Part shown: positions 1-8,246 of the stretch, one piece after another
Position numbering within the stretch: the first letter of the stretch is position 1
How the letters are laid out: each line of letters starts with the position of its first letter
Virus record (IMG/VR): IMGVR_UViG_3300023179_008779
Coordinates: 1-64,000 of that record
DNA length: 64,000 nucleotides
Strand: one strand, 5' to 3'
DNA from: a virus
The notes under the pieces: model-generated
What the model was told of the DNA's origin: nothing
Database searches by the model: none
What the model saw: the letters and a program-made list of their open reading frames with translations, nothing else
Made by a program: the position numbers and the translations under genes

Positions 1-550
1 GGTATTGCTTGGTTACGTCTTGCTTTTGTTCTCTAAACCACCCTCTATTAGAGGTCTTCCAGTCAATGATCCAGTACAGGTCCTCCCCACGTTTTCCTTT
101 GCACTTGATCACGCCATCGATGAATCCCTTGAAAGCGTGTGAATGACCTTCAATAGGTTCGTATAGTGCATGCTCAGCATCGACTACTGACCACTCAGGG
201 AAATTCTCGTCTAAAAATGTAGGGATTTCTGCTAGAATTGCTGTTGATTCAACTACTGCATTTGTGTATGCAGCTTGAGTGAATCCATCAACGCCCTCAT
301 TTTTTTTCCAAGCTTCCTGGAGGTGATTGATGCATATCTCAGGTTTCATAACACGAGTAAGTAGATAGTCTTCACATGCAGCGTGAACTGCTGTGCCGAA
401 TTCTAAGACGGTCGATGGCTTAGATAGATCAACTTTTTTGACGTATGCTAGGTTGTGTCGATAAGAGCACTCCTTCCAGAGTTTCACTTCAGAGAACGAT
501 ACATGAGGCTTTCCAGTGGGGAGAGTCTCAAAATTCGACTTTTCTTGCAT
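1..550 (-). CDS. PD-(D/E)XK family nuclease (RecB/Cas4-like), partial
   Basis: The ATG is at 550 and the frame stays open to the window edge, so the C-terminus is missing (about 183 residues visible). The protein shows the order typical of RecB/Cas4-type PD-(D/E)XK nucleases: an early 'FGTAVHAACEDYL' (G-x-x-x-H-x-x-x-E helix), then 'FKGFIDGVIK' with the metal-binding Asp, then 'WIIDWKTSN' with the D-x-K pair. Such phage enzymes usually act as DNA exonucleases or recombination nucleases. The gene reads away from the glycan operon to its right, 165 nt apart. I am confident of the superfamily but not of the precise role; the QxxxY motif expected further on is outside the window. Confidence 0.85.
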   Translation of the reverse strand, partial: MQEKSNFETLPTGKPHVSFSEVKLWKECSYRHNLAYVKKVDLSKPSTVLEFGTAVHAACEDYLLTRVMKPEICINHLQEAWKKNEGVDGFTQAAYTNAVVESTAILAEIPTFLDENFPEWSVVDAEHALYEPIEGHSHAFKGFIDGVIKCKGKRGEDLYWIIDWKTSNRGWFREQKQDVTKQY

Positions 551-715
551 GGTGTTACCACCATACACTACGTCTTTTCTTTAGTTCAAAGAGACGACTT
601 CTTGGAGCTGTCTAACTGAACTGACTTTGATTCTTTTACAACATCAATCCCTAGAGACAAAAAATTCTTCTTTAGTCAATAGATAGATGTTGATGTCTGG
701 GTTTGGTCATGACGG

Positions 716-1648
716 TCACTGTTTAGTTTTTTTTGCAGAGACTGCTCTACCGATTAATTGTTCCCAGTCACGTTCTGGTCTTACTTCAAGATTTTTATCC
801 CACGCAGCCTTCATAACCTTGGCGTCAACATTAAGATCACTTGCAACACTGATCATGGCATTAATGTCCTTGCTGAAACAGCTACCCCCGAACCCGCGGT
901 GGCCATCCGGTCCAGGGACCGCCCAGTGGCTCTCTCCTAGTCGTCTGTCATATTTCGCATATTCGACAACCTTATCATAGTCCACATTAAGTCCGGATTT
1001 ATCCAGGGCCTCGCAGACCTGTGCCATCTCGTTTGCGAACGCTACCTTGACTGTGAGGAAGTTGTTAGTGAGATACTTCACCATCTCGGCGGTCGTGGAA
1101 GAAGTCTTCACAATAGGCACCTTTGGAAAAGCAGTGCCGAAGACCTGCTTCACAACATTGATCCACGGGCGAGGACCACCGAGGATGATTCGATTTTGTT
1201 CACGCATGTCATTCAGTGCATTTGCCTCAGTGAGGAACTCTGGATTGAAGACGATGTGGAGACCGGTCCCATCATACTTCTTGTTCCAATTTTCTGTAGT
1301 TCCAGGTGGAACTGTGGACTTAACCACCACAATTCTTTCTCCGGGGGTCGCTGCCAATTCTTCAAGAGCACCCTCTACGATTGATAAGTCAGCAGACCCA
1401 TCATCATACATTGGGGTGGGCAAGCAAACAAAATATACACCTGAAAAAGACTCTACTTTCTCTTCACAATGCTCAACGAGCCCTGATATGCTTGCCGCCT
1501 CACTCGAAAGTGTGATTGTTCCGGCCGCAGCTTTTCCTGCCTTGTCGTAGACGTATACGTTGAATCCTCTTTCTGCAAAGACTGTTGCCAGTGATCCACC
1601 CACAAATCCTTGACCAACTACCGCAATACTTTTCGTCTGAGTGTTCAT
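716..1648 (-). CDS. Nucleotide-sugar dehydrogenase (UDP-glucose/GDP-mannose dehydrogenase family)
   Basis: It would oxidise a UDP- or GDP-sugar to its uronic acid with two NAD+. An N-terminal Rossmann motif 'VGQGFVGGSLA' is followed by 'KSTVPPGTTE', 'FNPEFLTEA' and the catalytic-cysteine segment 'GFGGSCFSKD' near residue 255. At 310 residues it is about 100 shorter than the usual UDP-glucose dehydrogenase: it stops soon after the central helical domain and lacks most of the C-terminal nucleotide-sugar-binding domain. It may therefore be a trimmed phage version or have changed activity. The ATG overlaps the stop of the upstream aminotransferase by 4 nt (ATGA). It is the last gene of the minus-strand glycan operon. 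Substrate unknown. Confidence 0.88.
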   Translation of the reverse strand: MNTQTKSIAVVGQGFVGGSLATVFAERGFNVYVYDKAGKAAAGTITLSSEAASISGLVEHCEEKVESFSGVYFVCLPTPMYDDGSADLSIVEGALEELAATPGERIVVVKSTVPPGTTENWNKKYDGTGLHIVFNPEFLTEANALNDMREQNRIILGGPRPWINVVKQVFGTAFPKVPIVKTSSTTAEMVKYLTNNFLTVKVAFANEMAQVCEALDKSGLNVDYDKVVEYAKYDRRLGESHWAVPGPDGHRGFGGSCFSKDINAMISVASDLNVDAKVMKAAWDKNLEVRPERDWEQLIGRAVSAKKTKQ

Positions 1649-2895
1649 GTGTTCTTCCTAAAAATTGAAATTGATCTTTTACCCTGCAGCACAGAATCGA
1701 CCGCATCTTTATTAGCTGACACAGTCTGAAATGCCTTGTCGGCTGCTTCTAGAGTTTGTTGAATGTCATCTTCAGTATGTGCAAAATTGATGTAAATGAC
1801 GTTCGGGAATAGGATTTTTTGCTTTACCATCTCCTGAAAAAAGAGATCTTTCATGCCCAATTTATCAGGGTGTGTATCGCCAAACGAGAGATTGTGCCGT
1901 GGTCCTGACCCAGCAAAGTTGACATCTAGCTCGTGCTTTATTGCTAGCTGTCTCATACCGCTCTCCAGCATGTCACCCAGCTTCCAGATGTGAGAATAGT
2001 CTTTTTCTTTCAATTCTTTGATTGTCTCAATGGCCGCAGCTAATGAGAGACATTCACCTCCAAAGGTCATTGAGAAGAATGCTGTGTTTAGCTCTTTCAT
2101 GTATCTTGCCTTGCCAGCAATCGCAGATAATGGCATGCCATTTGCAATTGCTTTACCCAAGCACGTTAGATCAGGAATCACACCGAATCTCTCTTGTGCA
2201 CCTCCAAGAGACCACCTGAAACCCGTCACTACCTCGTCGAATATCAGTAGGGCACCGTATTTATCACACAACGACCGACACCCTTCGAGAAAACCGGGTG
2301 CAGGATGCGTTAGAGCTTGTGCTTCAAGTATCACTCCTGCAACAGAGTAGGTCTTGAGGACGTTTTCAAGTGAAGTCAGATCGTTATACTGGAATTCATG
2401 TATAAATTCTTTGAGCGTGGATGGCACACCCAAGGGATTCATGGACACAGCATGCCAATCGCCCCAACCGTGGTATCCACACTTAGCAATGTGCTCTCTT
2501 CCGGTTGCTGATCGAGCAATTCTCACTGCAGCAAGATCAGCATCGGTGCCGTTTTTTGCAAATCTAACTTGTTCTGCGGAGGGAACGACATCACAAATCA
2601 GTTGCGCTAATTCTTGCTCTAAGACCGTTGGAAGAGAAAAAATGATTCCCTTCTCAAGCTGAGCTTTTATTGCCGTGTTTGTTCTGTCATGGTTGTACCC
2701 CAAGATGATGGGTCCAAGAGCACACATATAGTCAAGGTATGATTCACCTGATGATGTGAAAATTTTTGTTCCTTTAGCGTGTGTAGCAAATTTTGGATAT
2801 ACACCGTCAACAAACTGATCGGGACATTTGCTCATCGTTTGAGTGCCTCGAGGCATCAAACGTAGTGCATTTTCCCAAAGCGCATTTTCGTCCAT
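1645..2895 (-). CDS. Class III PLP aminotransferase (glutamate-1-semialdehyde aminomutase-like)
   Basis: 416 residues, full length for the family. The PLP-binding features are clear: 'YHGWGDWHAVS', 'ILEAQAL', 'LIFDEVVTGFRWSLGG' with the conserved Asp, and 'CLGKAIANGMPLSAIAGK' with the Schiff-base lysine. The sequence is of the glutamate-1-semialdehyde 2,1-aminomutase type. Members of this type in glycan clusters transaminate sugar or side-chain carbonyls and do not make haem precursors. It starts 3 nt after the stop of the oxidoreductase gene and overlaps the next gene by 4 nt, so it is part of the same transcript. An amino-sugar role is inferred from context; the substrate cannot be read from the sequence. 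Confidence 0.85.
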   Translation of the reverse strand: MDENALWENALRLMPRGTQTMSKCPDQFVDGVYPKFATHAKGTKIFTSSGESYLDYMCALGPIILGYNHDRTNTAIKAQLEKGIIFSLPTVLEQELAQLICDVVPSAEQVRFAKNGTDADLAAVRIARSATGREHIAKCGYHGWGDWHAVSMNPLGVPSTLKEFIHEFQYNDLTSLENVLKTYSVAGVILEAQALTHPAPGFLEGCRSLCDKYGALLIFDEVVTGFRWSLGGAQERFGVIPDLTCLGKAIANGMPLSAIAGKARYMKELNTAFFSMTFGGECLSLAAAIETIKELKEKDYSHIWKLGDMLESGMRQLAIKHELDVNFAGSGPRHNLSFGDTHPDKLGMKDLFFQEMVKQKILFPNVIYINFAHTEDDIQQTLEAADKAFQTVSANKDAVDSVLQGKRSISIFRKNT

Positions 2896-2898
2896 TGT

Positions 2899-3708
2899 TC
2901 AACCTTCTAACAATTTGCCATATAACTGTAAGCAATCAGTGTAGGAATTTTTAGATCCATTTTGCAATAAATCTTCCCATTGTTTTGTATAAGATTTCTC
3001 TATATCGTCTTTTGTGATTTGAACTGTCACATTACTACCGTCTTCACATAAGACGTCGTACTTTCTAACATACTCTTTTGAACAATATGATAAAGAAAAA
3101 GTGATGTACGCCTTATCATAGGACCAAATCATAGAACAAGTATCATCAGAGTCGACTGTGAAATCTCTATGCAATCTTCCCTGAAAAATCTTCACTTCAT
3201 TGGGTAGCCCAAAAATACTATACACGTAGTCAGGTTCATGCACAAAATCCATGAGAACTCCGCCGCCCATCCGCCTATGGAATGAGTATGCTTTTCTGTG
3301 CGGGTCATCCCTCCATGCCAGGAGGTTTGACATGGAAGTAACGTTGACCAACCGAGCTTTGTCCTTAAGGTTCTTCAACTTTTCTATAGCATCAGTGTAT
3401 CTAATGTTACACCCGACATGCACGTTGGAAGTTGCAAGGTCTTTCCGTGAAGCTCTGATTTCTTCTAGCGATGTGTGTAGCGGCTTTTCTACAAACAGCA
3501 ATTTGCAAATGTCTTTTAGAGACATAGCATCTTCTAAATGTCTTGATGTGGCTGTACAGACTAGGCCTAATTCATACTGGTCTGATGGCTTATCGTTATA
3601 GCCTAAAAATGGATCATAAATATCCACAGTAATATTAGGAACTAATTGTTTGAGTATTCTGTGGTGCCTCTTGCCTATGCTGCCATATCCTACGATACAT
3701 GCTTTCAT
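2899..3708 (-). CDS. Gfo/Idh/MocA-family NAD(P)-dependent sugar oxidoreductase
   Basis: The N-terminal Rossmann fold has 'IVGYGSIGKRHHRIL', and the family-defining E-K-P motif is present in 'LLFVEKPLHTS'. The C-terminal alpha/beta domain contains 'GGGVLMDFVHEPDYV', which carries a conserved Asp/His region of the catalytic site. At 269 residues it is short for the family (usually 330-370), with a reduced C-terminal domain. Enzymes of this family oxidise or reduce sugar hydroxyl/keto groups and often act on nucleotide-activated sugars in surface-glycan clusters. It lies 13 nt downstream of the cytidylyltransferase and 3 nt upstream of the aminotransferase; this trio plus a PseB-type dehydratase recurs in flagellin and O-antigen sugar islands. 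Confidence 0.85.
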   Translation of the reverse strand: MKACIVGYGSIGKRHHRILKQLVPNITVDIYDPFLGYNDKPSDQYELGLVCTATSRHLEDAMSLKDICKLLFVEKPLHTSLEEIRASRKDLATSNVHVGCNIRYTDAIEKLKNLKDKARLVNVTSMSNLLAWRDDPHRKAYSFHRRMGGGVLMDFVHEPDYVYSIFGLPNEVKIFQGRLHRDFTVDSDDTCSMIWSYDKAYITFSLSYCSKEYVRKYDVLCEDGSNVTVQITKDDIEKSYTKQWEDLLQNGSKNSYTDCLQLYGKLLEG

Positions 3709-3721
3709 CGCTTAAATCACC

Positions 3722-4372
3722 TCAAAGAGGTGCTCTTCTCTGCGTTTTTAGACTTCGCAATAACTCGTAACTTTTCTCTAAGCGATCTAAATCTTCAGTC
3801 GTGTCAAGAGAGAATTTTCCCTCTACCGACAGCGCAAAATCGACAATATTGATTGATTTTTGCTTTCTCATCCAAGACGTTACGTGCTCTCTATCTTTAG
3901 GTTCAGTAGATGACCGATCTGCTTCTTCTAGCAGGTCATAAGTGAATATCTCAACATCAAATCCATCGGGGACGTGTGTCAACGACTCGTAAGAGTCTGG
4001 TGAATACGACACGTTCGTTACAAACCCACCTAGCTTTCTGTGTTCATCTACAACGGCTGATATGTGACTGCCGGGTAAGCATGGGCAATCACTTGTAATT
4101 CTTACGACGTTTGAAACACCGTTTGAGCGTGCACAAGATACAAACCTCGAAAGAACATCATTTTCAGGCCCAGCATGCACTTTGACATCAAAAGATTCTT
4201 TGAAGACAGATTCGTCTGAATACGGTACTAAAAGAAACGTTTCTAACCCGGTTTCATGACAAGCATTGATAACGTGATCAAGAACTCTTTTTCCAGCTAA
4301 GTTTTGCAAAACTTTCTTTGGAAATCTTTTTGACCCTAATCTTGCTTGAACAAATATTGCATAATCATGCAT
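3722..4372 (-). CDS. spsF: SpsF-type cytidylyltransferase (CMP-sugar synthetase-like)
   Basis: 216 residues. The N-terminus 'AIFVQARLGSKRFPKKVL' is the nucleotide-binding loop of the CMP-NeuAc/CMP-KDO synthetase superfamily (R-x-G-S-K-R-x-P), followed by 'RITSDCPCLPGS', the conserved metal-binding Asp region. SpsF homologues sit in spore-coat and flagellar glycan clusters, and some are thought to activate acidic sugars with CMP. Its ATG overlaps the stop of the PseB-like gene by 8 nt (ATGCATGA), so translation is coupled. The exact sugar is unknown. Confidence 0.85.
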   Translation of the reverse strand: MHDYAIFVQARLGSKRFPKKVLQNLAGKRVLDHVINACHETGLETFLLVPYSDESVFKESFDVKVHAGPENDVLSRFVSCARSNGVSNVVRITSDCPCLPGSHISAVVDEHRKLGGFVTNVSYSPDSYESLTHVPDGFDVEIFTYDLLEEADRSSTEPKDREHVTSWMRKQKSINIVDFALSVEGKFSLDTTEDLDRLEKSYELLRSLKTQRRAPL

Positions 4373-5393
4373 TGCAATATTCTTTTACCAAATCAAACAG
4401 GTGTTCATCATCAAGCAAAAAATCTTCATCTGAAGATGAAAAAGAAGTTCTTCTTGATTGGGTTGGATAAAGATCAGCAAGCTTATCAATAAGCTTATAA
4501 TCCCATCCCGGGTCTTCTGGGGGTACTATCACGTAGTTTTTACAATTAGAGATCCTCGATCTTGTAAATTCATTTCTTGCCATTAGTTGTTCATGAATTT
4601 TTTCACCGGGACGAGTGCCACCAACCGTATATTTGAATTCTTTGTTTGCAGCACGGCAAACAATTCTTGACATAGAGACGATGTCAGAAGAACCAGCGAA
4701 GGGTATTACCACTTCGCCACCGAGCATGTTGTCAAGTGTCCACAGGACCATTTCGACTGCTTGATTTATGGGTAGCCAAAAGCGAGTCATCTCAGGATCA
4801 GTGATGTTGATTGGCTTTTTAGAATCAACCATCTTTAAAATAGTCTCAACGATTGATCCTCTGCTCCCTATGATATTTCCATATCTAACTGAGGAAAGTC
4901 GAGTTCCAAAAGAAAAATTGTTGGAGTGCACGACATACTTTTCTGCAAGCTGCTTCGTAGACCCATAGAAATTTATGGGTTCACACGCTTTATCAGTGGA
5001 CAGATGAACTACTTTTGATACACCTGCTTTTGACGCAGCAGAACAAACATTCATCGTACCCATGACATTTGTCTTGACAGCTTCCTGTGGATTGTACTCA
5101 CACACAGGAACATGCTTCAACGCGGCGGCATTGATTACAAAATCGACGCCTCTAAATGCAGTTTCGAGTCTTGCTTCATCGCGAATGTCGCCTATGATAA
5201 AATTGACTCTACCATTAATCGAAGAAAATTTTGACTCAAGTCGAGACTTCATGTTGAATTGCTTGAATTCATCACGACTCAATATCACAATTTTCTTGAA
5301 GATGTTTTTTGACAAAGCATTGTCAACAAAGTTGTTACCAAAAGTACCCGTTCCACCTGTGATTAAAACAGTTTTATCGCAATAGTCATTCAT
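4365..5393 (-). CDS. pseB: PseB-like UDP-GlcNAc 4,6-dehydratase (SDR, polysaccharide biosynthesis)
   Basis: An extended short-chain dehydrogenase: 'LITGGTGTFGNNFVD' is the NAD(P) loop, 'FYGSTKQLAEKYV' holds the Y-x-x-x-K catalytic pair, and 'DPEMTRFWLPINQAVEMVL' is characteristic of the PseB/CapD/FlaA1 family. These enzymes dehydrate UDP-N-acetylglucosamine to a 4-keto-6-deoxy sugar, the first step of pseudaminic-acid-type and related sugars. I chose the ATG at 5393 because it overlaps the upstream stop by 8 nt (ATGAATGA), matching the coupling used by neighbours; the longer reading from 5417 would lie inside the upstream gene. 342 residues, normal length. PseC, NeuB-like and other later pathway enzymes are not seen here, so they may be supplied by the host or by the rest of the genome. 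Confidence 0.87.
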   Translation of the reverse strand: MNDYCDKTVLITGGTGTFGNNFVDNALSKNIFKKIVILSRDEFKQFNMKSRLESKFSSINGRVNFIIGDIRDEARLETAFRGVDFVINAAALKHVPVCEYNPQEAVKTNVMGTMNVCSAASKAGVSKVVHLSTDKACEPINFYGSTKQLAEKYVVHSNNFSFGTRLSSVRYGNIIGSRGSIVETILKMVDSKKPINITDPEMTRFWLPINQAVEMVLWTLDNMLGGEVVIPFAGSSDIVSMSRIVCRAANKEFKYTVGGTRPGEKIHEQLMARNEFTRSRISNCKNYVIVPPEDPGWDYKLIDKLADLYPTQSRRTSFSSSDEDFLLDDEHLFDLVKEYCNA

Positions 5394-6318
5394 AGATAAT
5401 CCGCTGTAAGAAATCAAAAATCACTAGGTCGTCGCATGGATTTGCTAGCTTTTCTTCTAAGGTAATTTCCTTATGTACCAATTTACAGAAATTTTGGTAG
5501 TAATCACTTGAAATAGATGTGAAGTTTTCTTTTTGTGGTTTGTAGTATTTTTTTGAATAATCAGGTATGCTAAGATCAATAAATTCTCTATTGAGATGCA
5601 CTAAATCAGTATAAGCTGATGTTCCAAGTCCAACTGAGAAATTGCTGATTATGGGTAGAAGTATCGATTCTGTTGGATACCAAAGATCATCGTAGAAAAC
5701 ATTTTCATATCCCTGCACGACGAGCTGATTTTTTAACCTCTGCTTGATGCAAATTTTGTAACCCAAGGACTCAAGTCGTTTTTTGACCAGCTGAAAAATA
5801 TCTTGTAATCCGCTCTCCGGATAAAAGAGCGTAGAAATCTTCTCAGACACGGGTACGCCGACAAGTCCAACATTGTCTATATAGAATTTCCAATCCCAAA
5901 AAGCTATTGGAGTGGGAGTTACTATTGCGCTTTTACCAAGCTTTTCTAGTTCATTTTTGAAATATTCTTCTGAGACTAGATAAGTCGATTTTGACTTATC
6001 ATGCAAAACGGTGTAATCAAACCCGTGCTGTATTGAATAACAATTCTCAAAAACAATCCCACCTGTTACATTCTCAATGCAAAACAAGCTTTTTACATGG
6101 TCAATCTGTTCTACGTTTTTTACTGTTATGTTGTTGTCTCTGCATATTGAAGCAAATCTACCCTTGTATCGATCGATTGAATTGTACTTGTGCAAATTTG
6201 CTTTTGAGTTGTACAGTAGAGGAACATCAACATTCAGCAAACGCTTTGTAGTTTTTATGAACGGGATAGCATACCTTAGAGAGGTCATATCTTCTACATA
6301 AAATGCGCCAATTGTCAT
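5386..6318 (-). CDS. Hypothetical glycan-operon protein, possible GT-B-like transferase
   Basis: 310 residues, family not recognised. The ATG at 6318 overlaps the upstream stop (ATGA), which decides the start. The N-terminus 'MTIGAFYVEDMTSLRYAIP' and the alternating strand/helix pattern suggest an alpha/beta protein. 'NFSVGLGTSAYTDLVHLNR' near residue 245 resembles the part of GT-B and CDP-glycerol-transferase-like proteins that precedes the nucleotide-binding region. There is no signal peptide or membrane helix. From its place between a methyltransferase and PseB, a transferase or sugar-modifying role is plausible but unproven. Confidence 0.6.
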   Translation of the reverse strand: MTIGAFYVEDMTSLRYAIPFIKTTKRLLNVDVPLLYNSKANLHKYNSIDRYKGRFASICRDNNITVKNVEQIDHVKSLFCIENVTGGIVFENCYSIQHGFDYTVLHDKSKSTYLVSEEYFKNELEKLGKSAIVTPTPIAFWDWKFYIDNVGLVGVPVSEKISTLFYPESGLQDIFQLVKKRLESLGYKICIKQRLKNQLVVQGYENVFYDDLWYPTESILLPIISNFSVGLGTSAYTDLVHLNREFIDLSIPDYSKKYYKPQKENFTSISSDYYQNFCKLVHKEITLEEKLANPCDDLVIFDFLQRIIYE

Positions 6319-6908
6319 TTTTTGATTCCGTTGATAAAGCAATATTTGTAATGGGGGTTGCCCCACAGTGTAAGATCAAACCTTGAACTGAGTAGATCTA
6401 TTGCGTTTTTGTAGTTTTTATTTGGCACATGCGAATTGTGGACTTCCATCACAAAGCAATTCACAATATCAAAAAAACCTCCCTCAATCAACGAGTATTC
6501 TGCACCCTCAATATTGCATTTGACAAAATCTATCTGTGAAAAGATAGATTTATAGTCATACACATTTACTGTCTTTTTAGTTGAAGGGCCATAACATCCA
6601 TCCCTGTCTGAAAATAGATTTCCTGATTGATCGTTGTCATTCTCTAATTGGAAAAATTCTAATTTTCCACTTTTAGAACCCAAGACTCCGTCGATTAATC
6701 TAAGCTTTGCATTGGGATATTTTGATATTAGATTTTTGATGTTGGGTGTACAGCGATCCGAAGGTTCGACAAATGTATAAGATGCTTCTGGATAATTGAC
6801 TCCGAACAGCTCATACCCTTCACCGTATCGTGCACCCAAGTCAACGATCGATAAAGTAGATCGCCCTTCGTTGATCTTGTTGCATGCATCATAAATGTCT
6901 TTGTACAT
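6315..6908 (-). CDS. FkbM-family SAM-dependent methyltransferase
   Basis: 197 residues. 'SIVDLGARYGEGYELFG' is the SAM-binding motif I, 'YTFVEPSDRC' the motif II acidic loop, and 'DFVKCNIEGAEYSLIEGG' the hallmark of FkbM methyltransferases (D-x-x-K-x-D/N-x-E-G-x-E). FkbM enzymes O-methylate sugars and polyketides and are common in O-antigen and capsule clusters. A TTG at 6920 is in frame, but the ATG at 6908, one base after the upstream stop, is the better start. Likely target: a hydroxyl on the phage-encoded or host glycan. Last methyltransferase before the PseB-side genes. Confidence 0.85.
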   Translation of the reverse strand: MYKDIYDACNKINEGRSTLSIVDLGARYGEGYELFGVNYPEASYTFVEPSDRCTPNIKNLISKYPNAKLRLIDGVLGSKSGKLEFFQLENDNDQSGNLFSDRDGCYGPSTKKTVNVYDYKSIFSQIDFVKCNIEGAEYSLIEGGFFDIVNCFVMEVHNSHVPNKNYKNAIDLLSSRFDLTLWGNPHYKYCFINGIKK

Positions 6909-6909
6909 T

Positions 6910-7536
6910 TCATTTCTCAAACAGGGTTATCGTATACAACTGTGGAGACTCAGGCCAAAGAAATCTATTGATTATCTTTTTGCAATCGTACGTCGTGATT
7001 CTAGGTACTTCTTGCCTGACAACGTCGAATAAAGAATCTGAATCTCTGTACCCAAACTTGGGATTTTGCTTTACTGCAGACCAAAATTTTTGCACTTCTT
7101 GATCTTCAAGAAGGGTATCATTCCAAAAACAAGAATGAAGAAAATTGTCTTCAAAATATGCCGACTCATGCTCTCCGTCTCTAACCCATCCGACCTTGTA
7201 ATTCTTGAACCGCCAGTGGTCTCCCAGACCCCAATCAACTAATGAAGAACCCTGGGGGTTCAAGTATCTTTTAATCCTCAACACAAAGTCATCAGGATTT
7301 TGCGAAAAATAGGCACACCTTGTACAGATTATCAGGTCATAGTTCTGTGAAAGTTTCCATTCACTATTGATGTCCCAGTTTCCTAAGGTGACATCATAAA
7401 AATGCTTTTCATTCGCACGTAGTGTTTGAGTAAAGTAATTCTCTTGCTGGAATCCCAAGAATGCTATGGAGTTGGCTGCAACACCTTCTAGCGCTGATCT
7501 GTATTCTTGAAAAATGTAAGGATCAGATTTCCCCAT
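6910..7536 (-). CDS. Class I SAM-dependent methyltransferase-like protein
   Basis: 208 residues. 'SIAFLGFQQENYF' lies where motif I of a class I methyltransferase should be but lacks the usual G-x-G-x-G. 'YDLIICTRCAYFSQNPDDFV' and 'YLNPQGSSLVDWGLGDHWRF' match motifs IV and V (strand 4 acidic end and post-IV strand) of the fold. Because motif I is degenerate, either SAM binding is unusual or the protein is a non-catalytic relative. It ends one base before the FkbM start codon, so the two are co-translated and may act on the same sugar. Confidence 0.65.
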   Translation of the reverse strand: MGKSDPYIFQEYRSALEGVAANSIAFLGFQQENYFTQTLRANEKHFYDVTLGNWDINSEWKLSQNYDLIICTRCAYFSQNPDDFVLRIKRYLNPQGSSLVDWGLGDHWRFKNYKVGWVRDGEHESAYFEDNFLHSCFWNDTLLEDQEVQKFWSAVKQNPKFGYRDSDSLFDVVRQEVPRITTYDCKKIINRFLWPESPQLYTITLFEK

Positions 7537-7544
7537 TGCATCTG

Positions 7545-8246
7545 TTACAATAGTTCTTCAATAAAACAGAATTGTACACGTTGTCTATCAATCCAAGTTA
7601 TTAATTGGCTAGCAAGGTCTTTGCTCAGATAGTTTTTGTCCCACTCACAAGCGTGATAAACAATCTCATTTTTTTCAAAGTGAGACAATGGGTCAAAGGG
7701 AGGATTGCAAGTGTAATAAACTACGTTGCCGAACGTATCATCAGACTTTGCATAAGTGCTTTTAGCATACTCCTTGGGCGATAGAGCAAGAGTCCGAATG
7801 CCAAAATCTTTTGCTGCTCTGATTGCATCGGGTGACATACGCCAGGCAGGAGGCCTAAACACAGGCTTGAAAACATCAGTTAATCCCGAATTAGTAATAA
7901 CCTCAGATATTTGTGAGAATTTATCAAGAGCTTCTTGATAAGTCAGATACTGGAATTCATCATTATCTGACTTGCCCGGTATACCATGGTAAAAACCATG
8001 CATGCATACCTCGAATGTTTCAGCGGGCAGACTTCTTATCTTGTTGCAAAATTCAGGAAATTTGTCAATCATCAATGGGTGCGGGGTTGCGATTCCGGGT
8101 CTAGTCGTCCGCCAGTATGCCACAGGTACAAACAACGATATTTTTACATCAGGAAATGCTTCAATTATTGGAGCGCAATTGTCTAATACTTTGGTCGAAG
8201 AAAACGGGTGAGGTGTTACATCATCAATGCTGATATTGAGTTTCAC
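7545..8246 (-). CDS. Polysaccharide deacetylase (NodB-homology domain)
   Basis: 233 residues. The N-terminal 'LNISIDDVTPHPF' supplies the catalytic/metal Asp pair (motif 1), 'CMHGFYHGIPG' the metal-binding histidines (motif 2) and 'FRPPAWRMS' the R-x-P-W-like motif 3. These metal-dependent enzymes remove N- or O-acetyl groups from sugars. There is no signal peptide, so it would act in the cytoplasm on nucleotide-linked or lipid-linked intermediates, not on finished surface polymer. Its ATG overlaps the stop of the glycosyltransferase upstream by 4 nt. Confidence 0.82.
   Translation of the reverse strand: MKLNISIDDVTPHPFSSTKVLDNCAPIIEAFPDVKISLFVPVAYWRTTRPGIATPHPLMIDKFPEFCNKIRSLPAETFEVCMHGFYHGIPGKSDNDEFQYLTYQEALDKFSQISEVITNSGLTDVFKPVFRPPAWRMSPDAIRAAKDFGIRTLALSPKEYAKSTYAKSDDTFGNVVYYTCNPPFDPLSHFEKNEIVYHACEWDKNYLSKDLASQLITWIDRQRVQFCFIEELL

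Noticed and set aside
551-715. Small minus-strand ORFs between the nuclease and the glycan operon
   Set aside because: Only short fragments without good start codons; two overlapping frames look faintly protein-like but cannot be joined convincingly. I see no supportable feature in these 165 nt.
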